Origin: Prevotella sp. CAG:485
Lineage (GTDB): Bacteria > Bacteroidota > Bacteroidia > Bacteroidales > Muribaculaceae
Assembly: GCA_000437495.1 (NCBI GenBank)
Contig: FR897777.1
Span: 1 to 23,132, forward strand
Length of the DNA: 23,132 bases
Reading direction: 5' to 3'
Numbering within the stretch: position 1 is the first letter of the stretch; every line of letters starts with the position of its first letter. Positions 1-7,235 of this stretch are shown one piece after another. Under the pieces are notes generated by a model. It saw only the letters and a list, made by a program, of their open reading frames with translations, did not search any database and was not told where the DNA came from. The position numbers and the translations under genes were made by a program.

Positions 1-144
1 CTTGAGCGCCGTTTCAATCTTCCGGCATGAATACAGGTTGTTCATATAGCCGTATATAATGGCCTTGAGCATCATCTTGGGGTGATAGGGACTGCGGCCG
101 CGCTCTTTATACAGTTTCCGAAAGTTGAATACCAAACTCCGCAT
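1..144 (-). pseudogene. 5'-truncated transposase fragment (DUF772, IS1182/IS5-like)
   Basis: Reading the minus strand from the ATG at 144 gives 48 codons that run off the left edge of the window. They contain the stretch GRSPYHPKMMLKAIIYGY followed by MNNLYSCRKIETALK, which matches the conserved N-terminal DUF772 region of IS1182- and IS5-type transposases. In complete relatives this block is preceded by roughly 40-50 residues. Here an in-frame TGA (148-150) lies just upstream and nothing like the usual N-terminus is visible, so the 5' part looks lost. The rest of the gene lies outside the window, so I cannot say whether the element is otherwise intact. No terminal inverted repeat was recognised. 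Family assignment is from motif memory; the exact IS family is uncertain. Confidence 0.7.
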
Positions 145-174
145 TAGTCAAGAGGTTACAAATAAATCAAATTC

Positions 175-188
175 TTACCTCGAGGTAA
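175..188. promoter_or_regulatory. perfect 14-bp palindrome, candidate HxlR operator
   Basis: TTACCTCGAGGTAA is its own reverse complement and ends 12 bp before the start codon of the HxlR-type regulator at 201. A related half-site, GAGGTTAC (152-159), lies just upstream and resembles GAGGTAAC (182-189). HxlR-family proteins bind as dimers to inverted repeats near their own promoters, so autoregulation is a natural inference. No TAnnTTTG box was found here. It could also be a remnant of the neighbouring element's end. Confidence 0.5.
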
Positions 189-200
189 CGATTACTGATA

Positions 201-566
201 ATGAGCAAGTTAGAGCTGAGAGAAAATTTGAAAAAATATTCCAACCCCGACACATGTCCCATCCGTAACGTAGTTGCGCGGGTGTCGGGGAAATGGTCGA
301 TGCTGATTCTGTGCATCCTGGCAGACAACGACACCACAAGGTTCAGCGAGATTAGGAAGGCGCTGCCCGACATATCGCCCAAAGTGCTGTCGACCACGCT
401 GAAGAACCTGGAGGAAGACGGGTATATAAGTCGGCAGATTTACGCCGAGATTCCGCCGCGGGTGGAATATTCGCTCACAGAGCTTGGCAAGGACCTCATG
501 CCGCACTTATGGGACCTGATTGAATGGGCTGTTGCCAACTTCGACAAAATCACCAAGCACAAGTAA
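201..566 (+). CDS. HxlR-family winged-helix transcriptional regulator
   Basis: This is a 121-residue protein, the usual size for the MarR-related HxlR family of DNA-binding regulators. The family's N-terminal cysteine is present as Cys19 in the motif CPIRNVVARVSGKWSMLIL. The winged helix follows (about residues 25-105): the recognition region FSEIRKALPDISPKVLSTTL, then the wing around GYISRQIYAEIPPRVEYSLTELG. In characterised members such as HypR, YodB and QorR the conserved Cys senses disulfide or electrophile stress, so a redox-responsive role is possible but not shown here. These regulators usually control a divergent oxidoreductase; here the divergent side is only a transposase remnant, so the target is unknown. 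The ATG at 201 follows a palindrome at 175-188. The gene converges on the S24 regulator across the terminator at 592-628. Confidence 0.9.
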   Translation: MSKLELRENLKKYSNPDTCPIRNVVARVSGKWSMLILCILADNDTTRFSEIRKALPDISPKVLSTTLKNLEEDGYISRQIYAEIPPRVEYSLTELGKDLMPHLWDLIEWAVANFDKITKHK

Positions 567-591
567 CTCGCCTTTCGCACCCCGTAAAAAC

Positions 592-628
592 AAAAATATC
601 AGCGCCGGAAAAAGGCACTGACATTTTT
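592..628 (-). terminator. intrinsic terminator between convergent genes
   Basis: On the minus strand this reads AAAAATGTCAGTGCC, a 7-nt loop, then GGCGCTGATATTTTT: a 15-bp stem with two G-U pairs ending in a U-tract. It lies 46 bp past the stop of the S24 regulator. On the plus strand the same arms carry two mismatches but still end in TTTTT, so it may also serve the HxlR gene ending at 566. Confidence 0.8.
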
Positions 629-674
629 GGTCGAAGTGTAAGCCTATGGTTGCAAATTACCGTGTGGCGAGGAC

Positions 675-1376
675 TTATTTGCGAGCGATAAGGCCTTTCA
701 CAGCGTATATATTATAGATGTCTGTTTTATCAACATCAAAAGGAGCGAAGATGGGCGAAGTGTTTATCGAGAGACATTTCACGGCTCCATTGCGGGCGCT
801 GGGCACAAGCACTTTGAGCACCAGGCCGTTGCGCGTGTCGAGCACGTAAGCTTTGCCCCATTCAATGAAGGCTTCGGGGTCTATGCGCTTTACCAGCACC
901 ACAGAGCCGTTGGGGTACTCGGGAGCCATGCTGTCGCCGCTCACGGGCACAGCCACGTCGATGCCTTTGATAGGCGACACCACGCGTTCACAGTCGGTAA
1001 CGCTTACTGATTGCGAGAAATTGGTGAGACTGCCGCCGTGGGCACTTATGGGCACGAGGGGAACAGTACAGAAACCGTTGAGGTCATCTTCGGCTTCTTT
1101 GTTGAGAAGTATGGAACCGGTGCCGTTGAGCACCCAGGCTGTGTTGACGCCGATTTTAGCGCTGAGGTTGAGCAGGAAAGCGTTCGACAGTTTTTCTTTT
1201 CCTGTTGTTACGCCCGAAAAATAAGGGCTTTTGTAGCCAAGTATTTTGGCCATCTCGCTCTTTTTCTGCACCCCCATGCGATGAAAGGCAGTACGCAAGG
1301 CTTCATTGAGGCGAATAAGGACCTCGTTTTGCGAGGGGTTTTCGCCGTTTTCCATATTTTTCTTGTTGTCTGACAT
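675..1376 (-). CDS. HTH/S24 peptidase-domain regulator (CI/LexA-like)
   Basis: I start the gene at the ATG at 1376 (233 residues), because the longer reading to 1424 runs back over the end of the upstream lipoprotein gene. The N-terminal part (about residues 20-95) is a phage CI-repressor-type HTH: a helix-turn-helix around MAKILGYKSPYFSGVTTG, followed by the family-typical IGVNTAWVLNGTGSIL. The C-terminal part is an S24 (LexA/UmuD/CI) domain with serine nucleophile Ser149 in VSGDSM and a candidate general base Lys188 in GLVLKVL. The usual Ala-Gly autocleavage site is not evident in the linker, which reads PISAHGGSL, so self-cleavage is uncertain. It lies 25 bp downstream of the lipoprotein gene and probably shares its transcript. 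It could be a stress repressor or a domesticated phage-type regulator; its targets are unknown. Confidence 0.85.
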   Translation of the reverse strand: MSDNKKNMENGENPSQNEVLIRLNEALRTAFHRMGVQKKSEMAKILGYKSPYFSGVTTGKEKLSNAFLLNLSAKIGVNTAWVLNGTGSILLNKEAEDDLNGFCTVPLVPISAHGGSLTNFSQSVSVTDCERVVSPIKGIDVAVPVSGDSMAPEYPNGSVVLVKRIDPEAFIEWGKAYVLDTRNGLVLKVLVPSARNGAVKCLSINTSPIFAPFDVDKTDIYNIYAVKGLIARK

Positions 1377-1401
1377 AATAAATGAATTTTCTTGACCTGT
1401 A

Positions 1402-1806
1402 TCAATTGATATTTGCAGCCACAAGGCGCAAATCTATTGTTCCGTAGAGGTTTGTGGTGCGAAGCACCAGGTCGGAGCCTGCTTTGCCCTCCAGAATTCT
1501 GAAGCGCAGTTGAGTGCCGTTGTTGAGCGTGGCAGAGATGATACTCTTGTCGGAGTTCCATAAGCCGGAGCCTGTGCCGTAATAACCCTGAGCCACGAAT
1601 TGCCCGTTGGCATTGAAAGTAAGGTAAGTTTCCTCGTAGTTCCACGCCGACCAGGGACTGTCCTCGTTCTGACGCATGTTCACCACCTTCCAACGACCGT
1701 AGATGAGGTCGATTTCGGGGTAGTCGGGTCCGTCGTCATTACACGAAGTAAAAAATGGCGCGGTAAACACCAAAAGGAAAGCGATGATTAAGGCTGTCTT
1801 CTTCAT
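1402..1806 (-). CDS. small lipoprotein, lipocalin-like
   Basis: Starting at the ATG at 1806, this 134-residue protein has a textbook lipoprotein signal: MKK, a hydrophobic stretch, then the lipobox FTSC with Cys22. The following residues, NDDGPD, fit the acidic lipoprotein-export signal of Bacteroidota, so surface exposure is likely. The mature part begins GRWKVVNM and alternates short beta-like segments with the pattern YLTFNANGQFVAQGYY. This resembles small lipocalin-like lipoproteins common in the phylum; the assignment is by resemblance only. An earlier in-frame ATG at 1842 would add 12 residues ahead of the signal peptide and is unlikely. The gene has its own promoter (1868-1898) and is the first gene of a two-gene unit with the S24 regulator. 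Confidence 0.8.
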   Translation of the reverse strand: MKKTALIIAFLLVFTAPFFTSCNDDGPDYPEIDLIYGRWKVVNMRQNEDSPWSAWNYEETYLTFNANGQFVAQGYYGTGSGLWNSDKSIISATLNNGTQLRFRILEGKAGSDLVLRTTNLYGTIDLRLVAANIN

Positions 1807-1867
1807 TTGTCTAAAAAATGGTTTCTCCGCGGTTCTATCCATCTAACGCGGTTCAAATTTAATGATG

Positions 1868-1898
1868 CAAAGTTAGTAATAATGTATTAAACCTCAAA
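1868..1898 (-). promoter_or_regulatory. Bacteroidota promoter for the lipoprotein/S24 unit
   Basis: The minus strand has TTTG (1898-1895), a 19-bp spacer and TAACTTTG (1875-1868), an exact match to the Bacteroidota TTTG-N19-TAnnTTTG promoter. Transcription would begin near 1864, leaving a leader of about 60 nt before the ATG at 1806. It overlaps the upstream region of the divergent ddl promoter. Confidence 0.75.
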
Positions 1899-1907
1899 AA
1901 ATTTTGC

Positions 1908-1915
1908 TAACTTTG
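1908..1915 (+). promoter_or_regulatory. Bacteroidota -7 box for ddl
   Basis: TAACTTTG fits TAnnTTTG. No good TTTG is present 19-21 bp upstream, which may mean a weak or activator-dependent promoter. The start of transcription would be near 1919, giving a leader of about 115 nt before ddl. That leader holds two mini reading frames, 1932-1958 (8 codons) and 1979-2026 (15 codons). Confidence 0.6.
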
Positions 1916-2034
1916 CAGCCGAAATAAAAGTATGCGTCGGCAACGCCCGGAGAGCTAACGAGAGCGAGGGGGCGAGGTATGGCGATAAAACAAGGATTCT
2001 GCGCAGAGCAGTCCCCTTTTGATTAGTAAAGAAG

Positions 2035-3234
2035 ATGAAGACCAATGTAGCAGTTTTTTTCGGCGGTCGCAGTGTAGAGCATGAAATATCGGTGATTTCG
2101 GCCCTTCAGGCCATTCATGCCTTCAACGCCGACAAATATAATGTAATTCCGGTTTACATATCCAAACAAGGGCGCTGGTATACGGGCGATGTGTTGCTCA
2201 ATGTGCGCAATTATCGCGACATGGGCAAACTGGTGAAACAGGCCACAGAAGTCTATATGCGCCCGGAATTCGGCGATTACAACCTGTATCGCGCCGAAGG
2301 GAATATGTGGGGCAAGAAGGCTCCCGTGATTGCGCGTCTTGACGTGGCTCTGCCCGTATTGCACGGCACCAACGGCGAAGACGGCATCTTTGAGGGTGTG
2401 CTGCAGACCATAGGCTTGCCCTTTGCAGGCTGCGATGTACTCGCCAGCGCCAACGGCATGGACAAAATCACCATGAAGATGATTCTGCGTGCCTCGGGTG
2501 TGCCGGTTGTAGACTATGTTTGGTTCACAGACGTGGAGTGGCGTGCCAACCGCGACGCTCTGATAGAGAAGGTGGAGAAAGAATTGGGCTATCCGGTGAT
2601 TGTGAAGCCTGCCAACCTGGGTTCGAGCGTGGGTATAGGCAAAGCAGCCAACCGCGAGGAGCTGGCAAAGGCTCTTGACAATGCCGAGCGCTTCTCCAAA
2701 CGCCTCATCGTGGAACACATGGTGGGCAAACTCAAAGAGATAAACTGCTCTGTGCTTGGCGACGCCGGCAACTGTCAGCCGTCGGTATGCGAGGAACCGG
2801 TGAAGACCGGCGACTTCCTGAGCTATGAAGACAAGTATATGGGTGGTGGCAAAGGTGGCTCCAAACAGGGTATGCAGGCCAGCGAACGCCGCGTGCCGGC
2901 CGATCTGCCCGCCGACGTTACGGCCAGGATACAGAAAATGGCCTGCGACACTTTCCGCTGTCTGAGCTGCCATGGCGTGAGCCGTGTCGATGTGATGATT
3001 GATGAGGATAACGGCAACATCTACGTTAACGAAATCAACACCATACCAGGCTCGCTGAGCTTCTATCTGTGGGAAGCCACAGGCATTCCCTTCACCAAGC
3101 TCATCGACAAGCTCATGGAGCTGGCCTTTGCCCGCAAACGTGCCGACGAGCTGAAAACGTTCTCTTTCGACAATAATATTTTCGCTATGGGCGGCGCTAT
3201 GGGCGCTAAAGGCTCAAAAGGCACTAAATTTTAA
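2035..3234 (+). CDS. ddl: D-alanine--D-alanine ligase
   Basis: This 399-residue ATP-grasp enzyme joins two D-alanines in the cytoplasm to make the dipeptide for peptidoglycan precursors. Visible marks are the N-terminal FGGRSVEHEIS (residues 9-19), VLHGTNGEDG (108-117), the ATP-grasp segment VKPANLGSSVGIGK (190-203), the omega-loop YEDKY (264-268), SRVDVMID (316-323) and the metal/substrate loop VNEINTIPGSLS (331-342). The tyrosine at the end of YEDKY fits a D-Ala-D-Ala rather than a D-Ala-D-Lac enzyme. It is longer than the common form of about 310-360 residues. The excess is partly a Gly/Lys-rich loop (GGGKGGSKQG, 270-279) after the omega loop and a Gly-rich C-terminal tail ending AKGSKGTKF. 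It stands 39 bp before ileS and may be cotranscribed with it. Confidence 0.93.
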   Translation: MKTNVAVFFGGRSVEHEISVISALQAIHAFNADKYNVIPVYISKQGRWYTGDVLLNVRNYRDMGKLVKQATEVYMRPEFGDYNLYRAEGNMWGKKAPVIARLDVALPVLHGTNGEDGIFEGVLQTIGLPFAGCDVLASANGMDKITMKMILRASGVPVVDYVWFTDVEWRANRDALIEKVEKELGYPVIVKPANLGSSVGIGKAANREELAKALDNAERFSKRLIVEHMVGKLKEINCSVLGDAGNCQPSVCEEPVKTGDFLSYEDKYMGGGKGGSKQGMQASERRVPADLPADVTARIQKMACDTFRCLSCHGVSRVDVMIDEDNGNIYVNEINTIPGSLSFYLWEATGIPFTKLIDKLMELAFARKRADELKTFSFDNNIFAMGGAMGAKGSKGTKF

Positions 3235-3273
3235 TCAGGCACATTTATTGATGCCGCCTACCAACCAAAAATC

Positions 3274-6200
3274 ATGGCAAAACGATTTCCGGAATATAAC
3301 TCTCCGCTGAACCTGTCGGAGACCAACAAAGAGATACTCAAAATCTGGGACGCGCATAATCTGTTTGAAGCCAGCATGCGCGAACGCGAAGACGGACCCT
3401 CATTCGTATTCTACGAGGGACCGCCGTCGGCCAACGGCAAACCGGGTATTCACCACATGATGGCCCGCACCATAAAAGATATTTTCTGCCGCTACAAGAC
3501 CATGCAGGGTTACTGTGTGCGCCGCAAGGCCGGCTGGGACACTCACGGGCTGCCCGTGGAGCTGGCTGTGGAGAAGAGCCTGGGAATAACCAAAGAAGAC
3601 ATCGGCAAAAAGATTTCGGTGGATGATTACAACGCAGCCTGCCGCCGCGAGGTGATGAAATACACCGCCGAATGGACCGACCTCACTCATAAAATGGGTT
3701 ATTGGGTTGACCTGGATGACCCGTATATCACTTACGACAATCGCTACATTGAAAGCGTCTGGCACCTGTTGGGAGAGCTTTACCGCAAAGGGTATCTCTA
3801 CAAGGGTTACACCATACAGCCCTATTCGCCGGCTGCCGGCACGGGTCTCAGCAGCCACGAGCTGAATCAGCCGGGCTGTTACCGCGACGTCAAAGACACT
3901 ACAGCCACGGCGCTCTTCACCATCCTCGACCCCAAGGAAGAGATGACAGGCTGGGGCACTCCCTGCTTCATGGCATGGACCACAACGCCCTGGACTCTCC
4001 CCTCCAACACCGCGCTGTGCGTTGGTCCGAAATTCGAGTATGTTGCCGTGCGCACTTACAACCCCTATACAGCCGACAAAATCACCGTGGTGATGGCCCG
4101 TGAGCTGGTAAAGGCCTATTTCAAGCCGGAAGGCGAAAAGGGCGACATGGACAGCTACAAAAAGGGCGACAAGGTACTCCCCTACCGCATTCAGGGTTCA
4201 TGGAAGGGTGCTGAGCTTACCGGCATGCGTTATGAGCAGCTGATGCCGTGGGTGAAACCGCTCTTCAAGGTTGACGACAACAGCACGAAAGAGGTAAAAG
4301 GGTATGCCGCCACTCACCCAGACAAATGCTTCTCGGTGCGTAACGACAATTTCGTGGAAGCCGCTGACCTGGCCTTCCGTGTCATCGAGGGCGATTACGT
4401 AACCATAGACGACGGCACAGGCATTGTGCATATTGCTCCTACTTTCGGTGCCGACGACGCCAAGGTGGCCAAAGCTGCCGGCATACCGTCGCTGTTCATG
4501 ATAAACCTCAAGGGCGAGACTCGCCCCATGGTGGATTTCCAGGGCAAATATTACCTGCTGAAAGACTGCAACGAGACGTTTGTGGAGAAATGCGTTGATG
4601 TGGAGCTTTACAGCCGCTATCAGGGCAAATACGTAAAGAACGCCTACGAGCCGCGTTTCAACGTTGGAGGCAAATATGACGCCAAAGCCGCTGAAAAGGC
4701 CGAGGATCTGAACGTGGAGCTGAGCATTGAGCTGAAAGTGGCAGGCAAGGCCTTCCGCATTGAGAAGCATATGCACAACTATCCGCATTGCTGGCGCACA
4801 GACAAGCCGGTAATCTATTATCCGCTCGACAGCTGGTTCATCCGCACCACGGCAGCGCGCGACACGCTTATCGACCTCAACAAGAATATCAAGTGGAAGC
4901 CGGCAGCCACCGGCTCGGGCCGCTTCGGCAAATGGCTCGAGAACCTGCAGGACTGGAACCTCAGCCGCTCGCGCTACTGGGGCACTCCGCTGCCGATATG
5001 GCGCACAGAAGATGGTCTGGAGGAAATCATTATCTCCGACTTCACACAGCTCAGTTCTGAAATCGATAAGGCTGTGGAGGCCGGGCTGATGAAGGAGAAT
5101 CCCATCACGGCAAAGGGCTTCAAACCGGGTGTTTACACCAAGGAGAACTACGAGCTGTTCGACATTCACCGCCCCTACGTTGACGAGATAATATTGCTCT
5201 CACCGTCGGGCAAGCCCATGCGTCGCGAAACAGACCTCATCGACGTATGGTTCGATTCGGGTGCCATGCCCTACGCTCAGTGCCACTATCCGTTTGAACA
5301 CAAAGAGGACCTGGAGAGCGGCAAGATTTATCCGGCCGACTTCATTGCCGAGGGCGTGGACCAGACTCGCGGTTGGTTCTACACCCTGCATGCCATTGCC
5401 GGCATGGTCTTCAACTCAGTAGCTTATAAAGCCGTAATCAGCAACGGCCTCGTGCTCGACAAGAACGGCAATAAGATGAGCAAGAAGCTGGGCAATGCTA
5501 TCGACCCGTTCAACAATATTGAGCGGTTCGGCTCCGACGCTGTGCGTTGGTATATGATTGAAAATTCGCAGCCTTGGGATAATATCAAGTACGACGAAGA
5601 GGGTGTGGCCGAGGTGAGCCGCAAGCTCTTTGCCACGCTGCAGAACACTTATAAATTCCTGGCTCTCTACGCCAATGTCGACGACTTCGACCCGAACACG
5701 CCTCAGGTGCCTTTGGCAGAGCGTCCGGAGATTGACCGCTGGATACTGTCGCTGCTCAACACTCTGGTGAAGGATGTAACGGCCGACCTCGACGACTACG
5801 AGCCGACGAAGGCAGCCCGCGCCATTTCAGCCTTTGTGGGTGACAACCTCAGCAACTGGTATGTGCGTCTGAACCGCAAACGTTTCTGGGGAGGCACCAT
5901 GAACGCCGACAAACTGGCTGCCTATCAGACACTTTACACCTGTCTGAAGACCGTGGCGCTCCTCATGGCCCCGTTCGCACCGTTCTATGCCGACCGTCTC
6001 TACAACGACCTTACGGCGCTTGGCGGCGAATACAACTCCGTGCATCTGGCCCTCTTCCCCACAGCCGACGAAGCTGCCATCGACCCGGCTCTGGAACGCC
6101 GCATGGCGCTGGCTCAGATAATCACCAGCAATGTGCTGGCACTGCGCCGCAAAGTCAACATCAAAGTGCGTCAGCCCTTGGCTGTGCTGATGATTCCTGC

Positions 6201-6831
6201 TGTTGACCGCGAACAGATGGATGCCATCGAGGCCATCAAGGATCTGGTGGCAGCCGAGGTCAACGTAAAGGAACTGCGCATAACGCCTCCCGGACGTTCT
6301 GAGCTCGTGAAACGCATCAAAGCCGATTTCAAAAAACTCGGCCCGCGCTTCGGCAAGATTATGAAAGACCTGAGCAAAGCCATCAACACCATGTCGCAGG
6401 AAGATATTGCCCGCCTGGAGAACGAAGGCTCATTCACCTTCAGCAACCTTCAGGGCGAACCCGTCATCACCCTCGATGATGTGGAAATCATTCCTGAAGA
6501 TGTGCCCGGATGGATAGTGGCCAACGAAGGCAACGTAACAGTGGCTCTTGACATCACTCTTACGCCCGAGCTGAAGGCCGAAGGCATGGCGCGCGAGCTC
6601 GTAAACCGCATTCAGAACCTCCGCAAGGCTATGGGCCTTGAAATAACCGACCGTATAAACGTAATACTCAGCCGCACTCCCGAAACGGAGCAGGCTCTAA
6701 CCTCCTTCCGCAACTACATCGCCACCCAGGTACTCGCCGACAGCCTGGAGCTGAGCTACACCTTGGCTGACAATGCCACAGACCTCGACATCGACGGCCT
6801 GATTGTCAAAGCTCTGGTGAATAAAGTTTAA
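3274..6831 (+). CDS. ileS: isoleucyl-tRNA synthetase, type 2, with GIHH signature
   Basis: This 1185-residue cytoplasmic class I synthetase charges tRNA-Ile. The catalytic signature, normally HxGH, reads GIHH (residues 58-61) within GPPSANGKPGIHH, so the first His and the Gly are exchanged. The second signature is KMSKK (734-738) in NKMSKKLGNAIDPF. The CP1 editing domain shows WTTTPWTLPSN (235-245) and GTGIVHIAPTFGADD (381-395) with its conserved Asp. The C-terminus lacks a cysteine zinc cluster, as expected of the eukaryote-like type 2 enzymes. Type 2 IleRS tolerates mupirocin, and the swapped GxHH signature has been reported in a subset with very high resistance. Downstream the dksA-like gene follows after 23 bp. 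Confidence 0.96.
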   Translation: MAKRFPEYNSPLNLSETNKEILKIWDAHNLFEASMREREDGPSFVFYEGPPSANGKPGIHHMMARTIKDIFCRYKTMQGYCVRRKAGWDTHGLPVELAVEKSLGITKEDIGKKISVDDYNAACRREVMKYTAEWTDLTHKMGYWVDLDDPYITYDNRYIESVWHLLGELYRKGYLYKGYTIQPYSPAAGTGLSSHELNQPGCYRDVKDTTATALFTILDPKEEMTGWGTPCFMAWTTTPWTLPSNTALCVGPKFEYVAVRTYNPYTADKITVVMARELVKAYFKPEGEKGDMDSYKKGDKVLPYRIQGSWKGAELTGMRYEQLMPWVKPLFKVDDNSTKEVKGYAATHPDKCFSVRNDNFVEAADLAFRVIEGDYVTIDDGTGIVHIAPTFGADDAKVAKAAGIPSLFMINLKGETRPMVDFQGKYYLLKDCNETFVEKCVDVELYSRYQGKYVKNAYEPRFNVGGKYDAKAAEKAEDLNVELSIELKVAGKAFRIEKHMHNYPHCWRTDKPVIYYPLDSWFIRTTAARDTLIDLNKNIKWKPAATGSGRFGKWLENLQDWNLSRSRYWGTPLPIWRTEDGLEEIIISDFTQLSSEIDKAVEAGLMKENPITAKGFKPGVYTKENYELFDIHRPYVDEIILLSPSGKPMRRETDLIDVWFDSGAMPYAQCHYPFEHKEDLESGKIYPADFIAEGVDQTRGWFYTLHAIAGMVFNSVAYKAVISNGLVLDKNGNKMSKKLGNAIDPFNNIERFGSDAVRWYMIENSQPWDNIKYDEEGVAEVSRKLFATLQNTYKFLALYANVDDFDPNTPQVPLAERPEIDRWILSLLNTLVKDVTADLDDYEPTKAARAISAFVGDNLSNWYVRLNRKRFWGGTMNADKLAAYQTLYTCLKTVALLMAPFAPFYADRLYNDLTALGGEYNSVHLALFPTADEAAIDPALERRMALAQIITSNVLALRRKVNIKVRQPLAVLMIPAVDREQMDAIEAIKDLVAAEVNVKELRITPPGRSELVKRIKADFKKLGPRFGKIMKDLSKAINTMSQEDIARLENEGSFTFSNLQGEPVITLDDVEIIPEDVPGWIVANEGNVTVALDITLTPELKAEGMARELVNRIQNLRKAMGLEITDRINVILSRTPETEQALTSFRNYIATQVLADSLELSYTLADNATDLDIDGLIVKALVNKV

Positions 6832-6854
6832 TTATCACTCTAACTGAAAGGAAT

Positions 6855-7235
6855 ATGGAAAATAGCAGTCCCAAAAGATATTCCGATGAAGATCTTGAGG
6901 AATTCCGTGTCTTGATAAACGACAAGCTCGACAAGGCACTGGCAGAATATGCCTCCCTCAAAGACCAGCTGCAGGGCGACAAATCGCAAGACCCCTCTGA
7001 AACAGGGCGTCAGTTCAACGATATTTTCGACGAAAGCAGCTCACATACACAGCGTGCCGAGATTCAGCGCCTTATGAACCGTCAGCAGCAGTTCATAGAG
7101 AAGCTGCGCGGCGCCCTTACGCGCATCGACAACAAGACGTATGGCATCTGCCGCGTTACCGGCGAGCTTATCCCCAAAGACCGCCTGCGCGCCGTGCCTC
7201 ATGCCACACTCTCTATTGAAGCAAAAAACAAATAA
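6855..7235 (+). CDS. TraR/DksA-like protein lacking most zinc cysteines
   Basis: This 126-residue protein has the DksA/TraR layout: an N-terminal coiled coil (about residues 10-90, with DPSETGRQFND and a QRAEIQRLMNRQQQFIEKL helix) and a small C-terminal globular part starting NKTYGICRVTGELIPKDRL. In the canonical family four cysteines bind zinc (CxxC...CxxC). Only Cys99 is left here, in GICRVT, and the second pair is replaced by PHATLS. Zinc-independent DksA paralogues with fewer cysteines are known, so the fold can persist. DksA proteins bind RNA polymerase through the secondary channel and act with ppGpp; that role is inferred. It lies between ileS and lspA, and its 3' end overlaps the proposed lspA start. 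Confidence 0.85.
   Translation: MENSSPKRYSDEDLEEFRVLINDKLDKALAEYASLKDQLQGDKSQDPSETGRQFNDIFDESSSHTQRAEIQRLMNRQQQFIEKLRGALTRIDNKTYGICRVTGELIPKDRLRAVPHATLSIEAKNK

Noticed and set aside
2023..2973. 316-codon minus-strand open frame opposite ddl
   Set aside because: It mirrors ddl codon use and has no recognisable domain.
3238..3262. Small hairpin GGCA/TGCC between ddl and ileS
   Set aside because: The stem is only 4 bp and has no U-tract; not a credible terminator.
4198..5169. 323-codon minus-strand open frame inside ileS
   Set aside because: It is a shadow of the well-conserved ileS, with no motif or start signal.
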